NCBI GenBank assembly: GCA_001599595.1
Contig: BCHH01000007.1
Location: forward strand, 2,312,719 to 2,376,718
Direction: 5' to 3'
Length of the DNA: 64,000 bases
Source of the DNA: Beverwykella pulmonaria
Lineage: Eukaryota; Ascomycota; Dothideomycetes; Pleosporales; Melanommataceae
Made by a program: the position numbers and the translations under genes
In this document: positions 46,796 to 57,433 of the stretch, one piece after another
Numbering within the stretch: the first letter of the stretch is position 1
How the letters are laid out: each line of letters opens with the position of its first letter
Notes under the pieces: generated by a model
Database searches by the model: none
What the model saw: the letters and a program-made list of their open reading frames with translations, nothing else
What the model was told of the DNA's origin: nothing

Positions 46796-48962
46796 ATGGG
46801 CCGCTGGCAGCCCTACCTCTACAACGCCCCGCAAAGGGAGTCCTTCATGGACGTGCCGGACGTCTTCAACCCAAAGGCCGTCACCATGGCCAGTCGTCAA
46901 CCGCCATCTCCGAAGAAGAAGCCCGAAGGCCCTCTGGTAAACTTCAATCAGCATCCAGACAGCTACCTGATTCTTCCCTATGGCAAGACGGGCGCAAAGC
47001 CGATGAACCCGAAAGTCAAGATCATGGTCAAGACCGTGCGATGGATACAGCTCTTCTTCCGAGTTCTGACGCTATTTGGCGCAGTCGGAGTGCTCCTCTG
47101 CGCCATCTTCATCCGAGGTGCGCAGGAGACAGAAGGATACGTCATGAGGATACCGGTATGTTCACTCGTCGCCAATGGCGAATTGACGCAGAATGTCCCT
47201 GACAGAGATACAGCCCGGCGTCGACCTTGTAACCACGCTATATGCCATCTACCACCTCCTCAGGGCAGCCAAATCGCGACCAGCCGGTAGCTCGGCCAGC
47301 TACCACTTCTTCGCATTGGTGACAGACGCTGGCCTCATACCCTTCTATGTCTTCACAACGCTGCTCGCCAAACGCAACTCCGATACGAAAGCCGGCACAA
47401 GCGGGCGCTGGCGGACATTCTTCCCTACCGACGAGGAGACAGACAAGGTGTTGAAGACGACGTGGCTTACGGCTACAGCTGTCGGAGGCTTCCACATCAT
47501 TGCGCTAGTGCTGGATCTGTACCTTGTGATCGTTTTCCGGAAGATTGCTCGCCTTCCTCCAGACATGAACCCGCTGGAAGATAACCTAACTTCGCGCCGC
47601 AAGACGAAACACAAGCACAAGAGCTCTTCCATTTCAGCCATGACTCCTCTCACTGGAGACGATAAGCGTTTCAGTACGCAGAGCGGAACCACCATCGCTG
47701 GAAGCAGAAATTCGCAAGCGGATCCGCTAATGGCTGGCAATGACATACCAGCTCCGGATGAGAAGAAGATGGCGTTCATGCACACTCGGACGAACTCTGG
47801 CATGACATACTCGCCACACACTCCAAAATCGGCCCGCCAATCTCGCCAGTCATTGTACCTTGAATCTGCAGCCTCTCAGTCACGTGGAGACCTTCACACT
47901 CGTGATGATTTGCACCGGAGAGATGATGTAGATGATAGTGAGACACTGGCACAGCGCAAGGCCTTTCTAGCCCAGAAGGCAATCAAGCGAAGCTCAAGAC
48001 CGAACTCGTTCGTTTCCTCGAAACAGAGCTTCTACACCCCCCCGACAACCGCTGACAACAATGACGCCTCAGGCGACCTCTCGCTCCACAACACCCACTC
48101 CGACAATTGGTTTGTTCATGACGAAGACACGGTGGAACAGCCACCCAGTGTGGACGGCGGGAAAAACGAATTAGATGAGGCTTACGCCACCCTACCATAT
48201 CCGGCAGAGGAGCCCGCGCCCCAGAAGGAATATTCTCCAGCAAAGCAGTTGTTCCCCTCGAAGAACAGATCACAAGGGTACAACTCCGTATCCATGTCTG
48301 AAGACCTGTTCTCAGATGATGAATTTGAGCCGCCGATGCTGCCTCAACCGCTGCGTATGAACCCGCCAACTCCACCGCCAACGAAGACTTTCCACAATGT
48401 TAAGAGCGCGCCCCCTCCTCTGTCTCTCCAAAGGACACTCACAACGGCTTCCATAAGCACTGCCTCGACGTACAACCAGTCTCCCACGCGAACTGGCACG
48501 CCCAAGACTCGCTATTATGGAGACCTCAAAGCAGCTACCCAGGGGATTAAGAATGGAGGCTTCTCTCCGTCGAATTCGCCAACGAAGGGATCGGTTACTC
48601 CAAATCATCTGCCTAGTGCCGCGAAGCAGTACACGACAAACTCTCCTGTGAAAAAGTATATCTCTAATTCACCCATAACGCTGGACAAAAAGTCGTACGC
48701 CAGTGTTCGAAGGACAGGCGAGGCAGCCTACTCACCTGTCAGGAACCAGTCGCCGCGCGTCGTCAGCAGAACAGGCGTCGACTTCGAAGGCAGCAGCAAT
48801 TACGACTACGACGACGTGTCAGACTTGGGCAGTGGAAGACGCGATGTCAGTGGCAAGATTGCCGAAGAGGGACGAGGTGGAGTCGCGAATCTGGCTGAAC
48901 GGTGGGGCGGGATGAGAGGCAGTGGACTGACTTACCGGAAGGTCAGTGGGGTAGCAGCATAG
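46796..48962 (+). CDS. Four-TM membrane protein with long Ser-rich tail, unknown function
   Basis: Exons 46796-47155 and 47208-48962 (intron 52 nt, branch ATTGACG) join as VMRIP|IQPGVDLV; 704 aa. The start is the ATG giving MGRWQPYLYNAPQRESFMDV. Hydrophobic segments: WIQLFFRVLTLFGAVGVLLC (about residue 85), VDLVTTLYAIYHLL, FFALVTDAGLIPFYVFTTLL and TATAVGGFHIIALVLDLYLV, so four membrane spans in the first 240 residues. The remaining 460 residues are hydrophilic, Ser/Pro/Thr-rich, and full of phosphorylation-like SP and TP sites, ending RGGVANLAERWGG...YRKVSGVAA. I recognise it as a fungal conserved type with no assigned role; a plasma-membrane or cortical location is only a guess. A diverged copy of its last 75 bp occurs 360 bp downstream. 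Confidence 0.85.
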
Positions 48963-49130
48963 TACACCAGCATGGAGACATGAGGATCGTATTAGCCCTA
49001 CGTTGCCATGATGTATCTGCTAGCGTGGGCTGTGCTTTGGAAGGAGCATGTGCCTACAAGAAGTGGTACGCTGCAGTACGGAGCGATTTTCGATGCTTTC
49101 ATCTTTTTCAACGCAGTTGGCCCAGTGCGG

Positions 49131-49200
49131 CCGTGTGCGTTTGCCTTTTAGAACTCATGATGAAGCGCTGTTCGGCTTGAGTATTTGTCGCGTCAGCATG
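49131..49200 (+). repeat. Diverged direct repeat, copy 1
   Basis: Starts CCGTGTGCGTTTGCCTTTTA and ends TTTGTCGCGTCAGCATG. It aligns with small gaps to 49570-49644. Both copies end in a TCGCGTCA core. Confidence 0.6.
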
Positions 49201-49228
49201 ACCAACTTTCGAGGATTCGCGTGGGAGA

Positions 49229-49308
49229 GACGTGGTGGAGTCGCAAATCTGGCAGGGCTGTGGAGCGGGGATGGGATGAAAGGAATGGACACGACTTTAT
49301 CAGAAGGT
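49229..49308 (+). repeat. Degenerate copy of the four-TM gene's 3' end
   Basis: Nucleotides resemble 48871-48945 within the gene (GACGNGGTGGAGTCGC, then AATCTGGC, later GAAGGT). In frame it still reads RRGGVANLAGLWSGDGMKG beside the gene's GRGGVANLAERWGGMRG. The copy has small indels and no upstream exon, so it is not a gene. Confidence 0.65.
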
Positions 49309-49569
49309 ATGTGTATACTGGCATTGTATTTTAGCTCGACTTGGTGTTATGTGGATTTCGGATGGGGATTTATGCCAAGTCATGTATAAGGTTTCTGTAT
49401 GAAGGCACATAGAATAATATATGGAGCTATTTTTGATCCATACCTGAGTATCCCCACGCCCGAAGAGAATGCAAATTGCCAGTCTACATTATACAACTTC
49501 TCAAAGATCCTCCTAAACGAACTCGAGTTATTCTTCTCAAGTGTGGGGACATGTAGCACAGCTTCTCGA

Positions 49570-49644
49570 CCGTGTGTGTAGGTTTGCTTTTTACAGAACG
49601 CACAATTGAGCGCGTTCGGCGCGAAGGTTTGTCGCGTCAACATG
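49570..49644 (+). repeat. Diverged direct repeat, copy 2
   Basis: Starts CCGTGTGTGTAGGTTTGCTT and ends TTTGTCGCGTCAACATG. Partner of 49131-49200. Confidence 0.6.
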
Positions 49645-49699
49645 GGAGTATTCGCTCAACCCGCCACCGAGACCCTCTTTTAAGGCTCGGCTGTTCGCG

Positions 49700-49705
49700 A
49701 CGCGT
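49700..49705. promoter_or_regulatory. MCB-type site ACGCGT upstream of the Whi5-like gene
   Basis: Perfect palindromic ACGCGT, the MluI cell-cycle box bound by MBF (Mbp1/Swi6) in yeasts, 354 bp before the start codon. Further TCGCGT cores lie at 49632-49637 and 49861-49866. Function is inferred from motif and gene type. Confidence 0.4.
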
Positions 49706-49912
49706 GACTTCGTTACGCTTAGGCGCACTCATCAAAGCCGCTTTATTCTTGTCACTTCTTCACCACGCGACATTGCTCCCGCCGAGCATCGTTCACGCAT
49801 CTTTGTGGCCCGCCGCGAGCGTCTTCCGCTTTTTGACAAGCATCCATTAGCCGTTGTAGTTCGCGTCTCGCTGCGTCGCGCGCTGCCGGTCCCCGCTCAC
49901 TCGGTTGCTCTT

Positions 49913-49919
49913 CGCGAAA
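49913..49919 (+). promoter_or_regulatory. SCB/E2F-like site CGCGAAA
   Basis: CGCGAAA within TTCGCGAAAC, matching the CRCGAAA box of the SBF factor in yeasts, 140 bp before the Whi5-like start codon. Confidence 0.4.
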
Positions 49920-50058
49920 CACGTCGACTGTCTGCCTGCAGCAGCAAAGCCACATCCTCACCTATCAGGGTACGCAGCCTTCAACCCTCTGGCTATTCTT
50001 CCTCTCCTCCTGGCTCGACGCCCGCACCGCTGCATTCTGAGGCAGCCCAAGCAATTCG

Positions 50059-51563
50059 ATGCTGAACGGCGGATACGGTTATGCATACCCCGCCAATATG
50101 CGTAAGTCGCGTTCGACACACCAAACCCACCATGACAGAGAGACTCACCGTGGCAATCCACCGATAGAGAACCTCAACAATGCCCACCCCCCCACCATCT
50201 CGAAGCTCTATAGGCGCGAACTGCCAGACTCACAGGAGTCTTTGGTGTCCACAGCTTCCAGTACATCCAATGCGCCGCCTCTGCTCTCATCGTCGAGTAA
50301 CATATCAAACTCCACAGCTGCAGACACCGATACCACCTCCCCGCCGTCATCGACTTTGCCCTCGAGCCAGAATCAACCCCTAGAACGAGCTCTTCCGACA
50401 TCACCGGCCCAAGCCCGCGGCCCGAAGTCGCAATCTGCTGTGCCGCGGATCAACACCTCGCCAGTGATGCGAACTGGTGATACAGCAGCAAGCCCCATGT
50501 CGCTTGACTCCCCTATCACTCAAGGCTTTAAGAGGACCGCAGACGGGACAGTCAAGAGCGCTAGGTTGACAGTGGACAGCTCTCTTGCGCCTGCAATTGG
50601 GCACAAGAGGAACAAGAGCATGGGGTCCGAGTCGACTTCCAATCCGCGGATCGGAGAGGTGCGTAATGTGGAGATCGGCATCTGAAACGTAGTTCGCTTG
50701 TGGCTGATGCACCCTGCAGCTCTCCGCCCAGCTTCGGACTCGACTCTCCTATGCCATGGTCAAGGTCCAGAATGGCTGGGAGAAGCAATCGCTCGAGGAG
50801 CTCGAGGACCTTCCATCTCAACGCGGTTCACCTATTTCGGTGCCAGATCGAAGCGAGAGTTCTCGACCAACGTTCGAATCTCCCCGGCCCATAGACCGTC
50901 AACGCAGACCAAGTGCAGTGTCTGAACACTCCGACCAGATGATGATGATGTCGCCCGCGCAGCCGTCTCCTTCGGGTTTGTCAAGATCTGTAGCCTCTAA
51001 CCCATCATGTTTGTTCTCATGTCTCTTGTCTCTTGTAGTGTACACTAACCATGGGAACAGCGTTCTGGCGCTTTGTGCCCAAGTCCCAGGTGAATTCTTC
51101 TATCAATCTCATGGCAATTACAGGTACAAGCCCAGGACTCGCTCCTGCGGCAGAGATAGGCGCTCGGAGAAAACGTCGCTCGAGTGCTTCTCACCCTCCT
51201 CCACCCTTGCTCTCCTCGACACATCGAAAGCATTACAGTGATCTCGGAGCGCTTGCTGGTGGCCCTCAGACACCCACAGCAGTCCCGAGAGCAGGGATTT
51301 TGCGCATGCCCAGCCAGCAAGCCGAGAAAGATGCCGTTGACACGCTTCTATTCATGAGCAGCCCTAACAACTCCAGTCGTCTCGCACACACCAGCATGGA
51401 CGCCCCCCAACCCAGCCCACTACGGTCAGAAATTCCTGGACCGAGACGCGTCATGTTCGACACCCATCCCGTGAAGGACAAGATGATGAGCAGCCCGCAA
51501 CAGAGGCCAGCACCTAATGGTCAGCACACAGCATACTATCGAGCAGACCCGACGCGTCGATGA
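50059..51563 (+). CDS. Whi5/Nrm1-like G1/S transcriptional repressor
   Basis: Exon 1 (50059-50658) and exon 2 (from 50720) join across a 61-nt intron to give RIGE|LSAQLRTRLSYAMVKVQNGW, the GTB motif shared by yeast Whi5, Nrm1 and Srl3 (Whi5 family). Before it is a Ser/Thr/Pro-rich N-terminus with SP and TP sites (MSLDSPITQGFKR, GHKRNKSMGSES). The last exon carries TSPGLAPAAEIGARRKRR, then EKDAVDTLLFMSSPNNSSRL and the basic end ADPTRR. The join between exon 2 and the last exon (about 51000-51125) is unresolved; a branch site ACTAAC at 51045 and acceptor aacag at 51060 suggest one intron there. The protein is about 450 aa. Family members bind SBF/MBF and repress G1/S transcription until phosphorylated by cyclin-CDK. 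Confidence 0.82.
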
Positions 51564-52461
51564 CCCACGGACCGCGGTCAGTAACGGCCATTGGCGCGAC
51601 AGGAACGATTGCATTACACGGCTGGCGTTATGGTGATACCCAAATGTTGCACGCACTGGACGCATCTAGTATTATGCTTCATTTTTCCAATGTCGGACCA
51701 GAATGATCATCACTATCTACAGCCATTTTTTTCTCAGTTGGTTGGAATGGAATGGCAGTTGCAGGTTGGGAGACATAAGTGTTCTAGTAACCGTTTGACT
51801 TCACACTTGCGTGTATTAATTGTTCTTTGGAGCATCCCCTTTTATTCGTATACCTGGGTACTCAGGCCAGCAATCTATCATCTAACGACGTTATGGAAAC
51901 ATTGTGGCGCGTGCATGTGGCGCGTGTGTAGGAGGCGTTAGGTAAAGAAATTATTATCAGCCCCCTCACCTCATTGCACAATACAATGTGCAAGCTTCTT
52001 TGAGCTCTGGCTTGTGAGAAAATACCTTTTGTGAACCGAGGATTTCTCACTGTTGAATTGAATCGAGCGAACAAAGTATCAATTGTTCTAGGCGTTGAAA
52101 GGCCTATTGTTGCTGTATGCCCTTCGTCCTCGGCGTCGTCGGCAGAAACGATGCAAGCAACGTCATATCAGCTCACCCCACCCGCACACCGCACATAACT
52201 CGGACCTAGCCTTTCCAAGACCACTAGTCACGCTTTTGAAACTAGTTAACTTCAAAGCTCGTCTGTGATCCTGAGCCTTTGTCAATTGCTCTTCCAGGTC
52301 GTACAATTTTGTTCCCCTTTCTCCCCGCGATCGGTTTCGCCGGATTAGCTTCGTCTCCCCATCCGCTCCTTCTCTACTGCCAGCCACATCTACGCTTTCG
52401 TTGTCTGTCTGCTTAAGTCAGACTCGGTTCGAGGAGGAGTGAGTTATTCAGATTCGGCGAG
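51564..52461. other. Intergenic region, ach1 promoter
   Basis: No gene supported. Nothing distinctive beyond a pyrimidine-rich leader just before the ATG at 52462. Confidence 0.4.
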
Positions 52462-54551
52462 ATGTCAGGACTCGTGCCGTCGGCGCTGCTCAAGAGCCGC
52501 GTTCGGCGCCCCAGCTATCTGAAGAAACTTGCCAAAGCGGAGGATCTGCTGCATCACTTCCCCAATGGGGCGTATGTAGGTTGGAGTGGGTTTACGGGGG
52601 TTGGGTATCCGAAGTAAGTGATGCGTCATGTTTTTGTGAGTGTTAGAGAGTTGGCGGGAATGAATAGGCGGAAAGGGGCAGCCTGGTGGGGTTGGGATGA
52701 AGTCAAAAGGGCGAATTTAGGTCTACGCTGCCCTATTTTATATGTCATAAAGGGCTTTGCGGTGTGATTTGTGTGGTCCTGTGGAGGTGGTCGTCTGCGG
52801 GAGAAGGGAAGAAGCAAAGAAGGAGGTGGCATGCACGAACTCCAACTACAAAATAACCAGCCTCTTAACTTCGTGGGCGAGAGGTTTCTTGCTACAGGAC
52901 GAATCGCTGATCATTTGTCTTAGGAAAATACCCACCGCGCTCGCTGATCATGTTGAAAACAACAATCTCCAAGGCAAGCTCAAGTACAACCTCTTCGTCG
53001 GCGCATCATCCGGCGCGGAGACAGAAAACCGATGGGCGCGCCTTAACATGATTGAACGAAGGAGCCCGCATCAGGTCGGAAAGGAAATCGCAAAGGGTAT
53101 CAACAATGGGAATATTAAGTTCTTTGACAAGCATCTTAGTATGTTTCCCGTGGATCTGATGTACGGGTAAGTATATCAAATTCTACACACTTTCGAAGAG
53201 AAAATTGCTCGTGCAAGCAAGTTTTCATCAAATTTGTTCAAAACCAACAAGATGCAGATTCTACACGCTCAACAAACCTAATGGAAAACTTGACGTAACC
53301 ATCGTCGAAGCCAGCGCGATCACAGAAGACGGTGGAATCATCCCAGGAGCATCCGTCGGGGCATCCCCCGAGCTCATTCAAATGGCGGACAAGGTAATAA
53401 TTGAAGTCAACACAGCCGCCCCGTCATTTGAAGGCCTCCACGATATCACTATGACCGATCTCCCTCCGCGACGGAAACCCTACCTCATCATGTCTCCCGA
53501 GGACCGCATCGGGACGCCGCACATCCCCATCGACCCAGAGAAGGTGATTGCAATCGTGGAGTCAGATTATCCCGACCAGACGCAGCCGAATCATCCCGAA
53601 GACGATACTTCGAGAGCCATTGCGGCGAATTTGATTGAGTTTTTGCATCATGAGGTGGCGCACGGGAGGTTGCCGAAGAATTTGCTACCGATTCAGTCCG
53701 GTATTGGGAATATTGCTAATGCGGTGGTTGGGGGGCTTGCGGTACGCCGTCCCTTATCCTCTTCACAAATTCAGCATCTAGTCCTGAGGCATATACACTG
53801 ACGAATAAACTAGTCCGGCGGTGCAAACTTCAAGCACCTGCAAGTATGGACCGAAGTACTACAGGACAGTTTTCTTGACCTGTTCGATAGCGGGAACCTG
53901 GACTTTGCAACTGCGACCTCAATCCGGTTTTCACCCGAGGGCTTCCACCGCTTCTATAAGAAGTGGGATGAGTATGCGCCGAAGCTACTCCTTCGGTCGC
54001 AGCAGGTGTCCAATAGCCCTGAGATTATTCGAAGGCTGGGTGTTATCGGCATGAATACACCGGTCGAAGTTGATATCTATGCCCACGCAAACAGTACGTG
54101 CGTGATGGGGAGCAGGATGCTGAACGGTCTTGGAGGTTCCGCGGATTTCCTCCGCTCTGCCAAATATTCAATCATGCACACGCCCTCCACTCGCCCCTCG
54201 AAGACGGACCCTACAGGGGTTTCTTGTATCGTGCCCATGTGCACGCACATCGATCAAACTGAACACGATCTCGACGTGATTGTGACCGAAATCGGCTTGG
54301 CAGACGTCCGCGGTCTGAGCCCAAGAGAGCGTGCCAGAGTCATCATCAAGAAATGCGCACATCCAGACTACCAGCCGATTCTGGAGGACTACTTCAATAA
54401 GGCGGAGTTTGAGTGTTTGAGGAAGGGATGGGGTCATGAGCCGCATTTGTTATGGAATTCGTTCGATATGCATAGGCATTTAAATGAGCATGGGACGATG
54501 AAGTTGCCGAGCTGGGACTATAAGAGTGCGAAGGAGGGAATGAAGAATTAA
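52462..54551 (+). CDS. ach1: Acetyl-CoA hydrolase / succinyl-CoA:acetate CoA transferase Ach1
   Basis: Four exons: 52462-52613, 52924-53166, 53258-53741 and 53814-54551, giving 538 aa, close to the roughly 526 aa of yeast Ach1. Joins read [28 protein letters not shown] and [16 protein letters not shown]. The first intron, 310 nt, is unusually long. Conserved stretches include [52 protein letters not shown] and the [11 protein letters not shown] segment whose Glu I take to be the catalytic residue of this CoA transferase class, and [18 protein letters not shown]. Ach1 is mitochondrial and moves CoA from succinyl-CoA to acetate, detoxifying acetate during growth on it or on ethanol. No clear presequence beyond the basic [18 protein letters not shown] start. 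Confidence 0.95.
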
Positions 54552-56185
54552 GAGCAAGGTGAACTATAGGAGTGTTTCTCGGAGATATTATTTAGAGGGA
54601 GTATCTTGTTGACATAGAAAAATAGAGAGGCCAAAAAAATCATGTTGTCCAGTGCCTACATTTACTTCACGACCTTGCTTGCACGTTCGCATCTGAGCTG
54701 GTGACACGGGATATGTCCAGCTGATGAAAAATATTGCACTAATACGTTTTGAAATCCAAGCACAGAATACGCAGTACTTGGGTGAAAAATTTCCTAACGG
54801 AAACAATATGATTCAACATGAGTACACAACGAACGTTAAACTAGGCTTGGCAGATATAGTAGGATTTAGCAAAAGCAAGTTGTTCCCTTGGCCGGTGCTA
54901 AATTCTCTTGACGGGGACGGTGCTGAAAAGCTCGCATAGAGCACACTGCAACGAAATGCCTTAGCATGGCAGCACATTCGATAAAGCTACGAAAGAAGGT
55001 CCGAAGGAATAGTATTTTTCCGCCATTGGGCTTACCATTCAGGAGAGAGACCCATCACTATGCTCACCACCTCGTATCGCACCACCTCGTATTCGCACCA
55101 CCTCGTATTCGCACCACCTCGTATTCGCACCACCTCGTATTCGCACCACTCCCAAAATAGTACACCTCGCTCTTCTCTAAACCACGAACCCACTTCGCGA
55201 TCGCCAACCTCTTACCTCGTGGAAATAAGCGGAGTGCTTAACAAGCTGCGCATCTGGCAGGAATCTCAGATTCCGGGCGCCTCAACCATGACCTGAGTCC
55301 ACAAGTTTAGTTTCTTTTTAGCATTATCCCTCGATCAGTTGGTGGGAAAATCAATATCAGGCGAGGCGCGGCGATCAGGAGTTTAGTGTCCTCCATCGTG
55401 AGGTTCGCTCGACGCAGTTTCGGTGTCAAAGGCCTGGAGCGCTTGCGAGCGCTGGATTAGGGTAAGGCGAGCCTGACATCGCCTCGAGTGAAGAGAAAGC
55501 AAGGACCCCAGAACCAGGTCCTTACACACCGCAGTCCCCAAATCCGCGGTGCAGTTAACCGATTGTAGACGCATGTTCGAGCAAAAAGAGCGCAGTGGCC
55601 GGGATGGAAACCTAATCGGCGGGGAGTGGCCTGTCATTCGTACCTTGGGTCCCGTTGAGACCGTTTCTGCAAGGCTGCTGGCGGCACGGAGACGGTCATG
55701 TTTCTGGTGGAGGTTGGAGGAGTGCGGTCGCGGTTGAGAAGCAGGTGTTAGCGGCTCAGGCCCCCCTGCTAACCCTCAAGCAGCTAACTATTGGGCCGTG
55801 CTCAAACGGTTCTTGTTCCAGCACAATGTGCCAGGGTCACTGTCAATAAGCTTCGAGACAGGCTACTGGTGCCAAGGGAACTGACAGTTTAAGCTCTCAC
55901 CGAGCAGATATGGCGTACATGCAAAGAGGGTATTGGTAAAGAGGTACAAAAGGACGCGCGAGCGACGTCTTCTGTAAAGAACCATCATCATCATCCAGTT
56001 CACAGCCATCCAGTCCTTTCGGTTCCTTCACCCTTCTTTCTCTACTTCTACCTTTTATTTTCCACAGCTGGGCTGTCATTCGTTCTTGCTTTCCATATTC
56101 CACCCTTCGCGCTTAAGCCCTTTACCCATACCCAGTGGTTTATATACGACAGTCTTTTATACCTACCCCAAACCAAAACATCAAT
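54552..56185. other. Intergenic region with minisatellite
   Basis: No gene supported. A 16-bp tandem array is listed separately. A TATA-like TTTATATA at about 56139-56146 lies 40-50 bp before the ATG of the secreted-protein gene and is its likely core promoter. Confidence 0.45.
55065..55149. repeat. Minisatellite, 16 bp x 5
   Basis: Five head-to-tail copies of CACCACCTCGTATTCG, the first lacking one T, followed by a partial sixth. Confidence 0.95.
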
Positions 56186-56797
56186 ATGCGTTTCTCGGCT
56201 TCCATCATCCTATCCGGGCTCCTCGCCACTGCTTTCGCGGCTCCCGTTGCCAACGAGAAGCGCGCTTTGACCGCCCAGTCCTACGCCAACTTCCAGATCT
56301 CAGATGGTGTTGCTGGAAATGCCCTCGCTGAGGTCAATGCCAAGTTCCCGGTATGGTTTAATCCTACAGTCTGCTTCTAGTATTCCGTCCATGTCTTAAC
56401 AGTTTCCAGGTCCCTGCCGATCTATCCACCGTCTCCGCCGCTGACCAGAAGGTCATCTCGGACGCGCGCAAGGTCGCCGAGTCTGCCGAAACTGCCGCCT
56501 TCAATCCTGCAATCGCTGCTGCTTCCGGTGCCGCTGCCACAGCCCTCCAGAACGGCAAGATAAAGAACAAGGTCCTCAAACTCCAGTTGGAGGTTCTGGA
56601 TCTTCAGATCAGCCAGGCCCAGGGCACGGACGAGTCGGCCAAGATCGCGGCCGAGACCAAGAAATTGAACAACAATATTGTACGCTGACTCCAAGTATAA
56701 CTCTTGACCTTTCCAGAGATTTACTGACACGCAATCTTAGGCCTTGGATAAGAAGGCCGCAGGACAAGCGAGCCAGAGCGTAACCTTCAATGGTTGA
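56186..56797 (+). CDS. Small secreted protein, conserved in filamentous fungi
   Basis: Three exons: 56186-56350, 56410-56679 and 56741-56797, with introns of 59 and 61 nt; the final protein has 163 aa. It opens with a clear signal peptide (MRFSASIILSGLLATAFA, cut before APVANEKR) and a KR dibasic site that suggests Kex2 processing. The mature part reads YANFQISDGVAGNALAEVNA and then is helical and Ala/Lys/Gln-rich (AADQKVISDARKVAESAE; LKLQLEVLDLQISQAQ), without cysteines. The last exon gives ALDKKAAGQASQSVTFNG. I recognise a widespread small secreted fungal type, role unknown; absence of Cys makes a classic effector fold unlikely but does not exclude one. Confidence 0.85.
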
Positions 56798-57433
56798 ATA
56801 CAATAGTTTAGTGTATAGTACTTGGGATGCATGAACACAGAAGTGAGGAGAAAAAGCGGGAAGGCGATGAAGGGAGGTTGAGTCAACGCGAAGGGATTGG
56901 GTGGTGAACCGATGTTGATGCATCGTGGTGAGAGATGCTTGATGCATCGGGATTTTATGTAAATATTAACCTCAAATATACTCTTGAGCTTGAAGAGGAG
57001 TCTCGTTGTGAGAACTTGAATTGTTCGATCGCAGTTGGGGTCGGTGATGGATTGCCGGGGTTGTGGGACAGGCAGTCGATTCTATTAACCCTGCCATACC
57101 TATCGGCGTAGGCAAGGCCTTTGAAAGAGTAAATCTGAAGAGAATTGCCTGAGTTGTAATAGCGTTTTAACCACTCGTTCATGGTGGGAGTAGGGAATGA
57201 GTTTCCGGCTGCTATTAGTAGAAGATGAAATAGGATCAATCAGCTGGGCCAATACCAATGATTGATGTCTAAGTAATGGAGATGGGGTATTGGATCGAGC
57301 ATTGGACTGTGAACGAACTAAGAAGCTTGGTCCACTCGGATCGGAACAACTTTCAATCCGTCGCATCCTGACGACATCAAAGAGCTCCAGCTGTGCCTTT
57401 CATCTCATAAACTAAAGCAAACATACAACCACT
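56798..57433. other. Intergenic region
   Basis: Between the small secreted protein and the thioesterase gene. No gene or repeat recognised. Confidence 0.45.

Larger units (their letters stand above)
48963..50058. other. Intergenic region with degenerate duplications
   Basis: No gene supported. It carries a diverged copy of the preceding gene's tail and a pair of about 75-bp direct repeats, listed separately, plus G1/S-type motifs in the promoter of the next gene. Confidence 0.55.
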
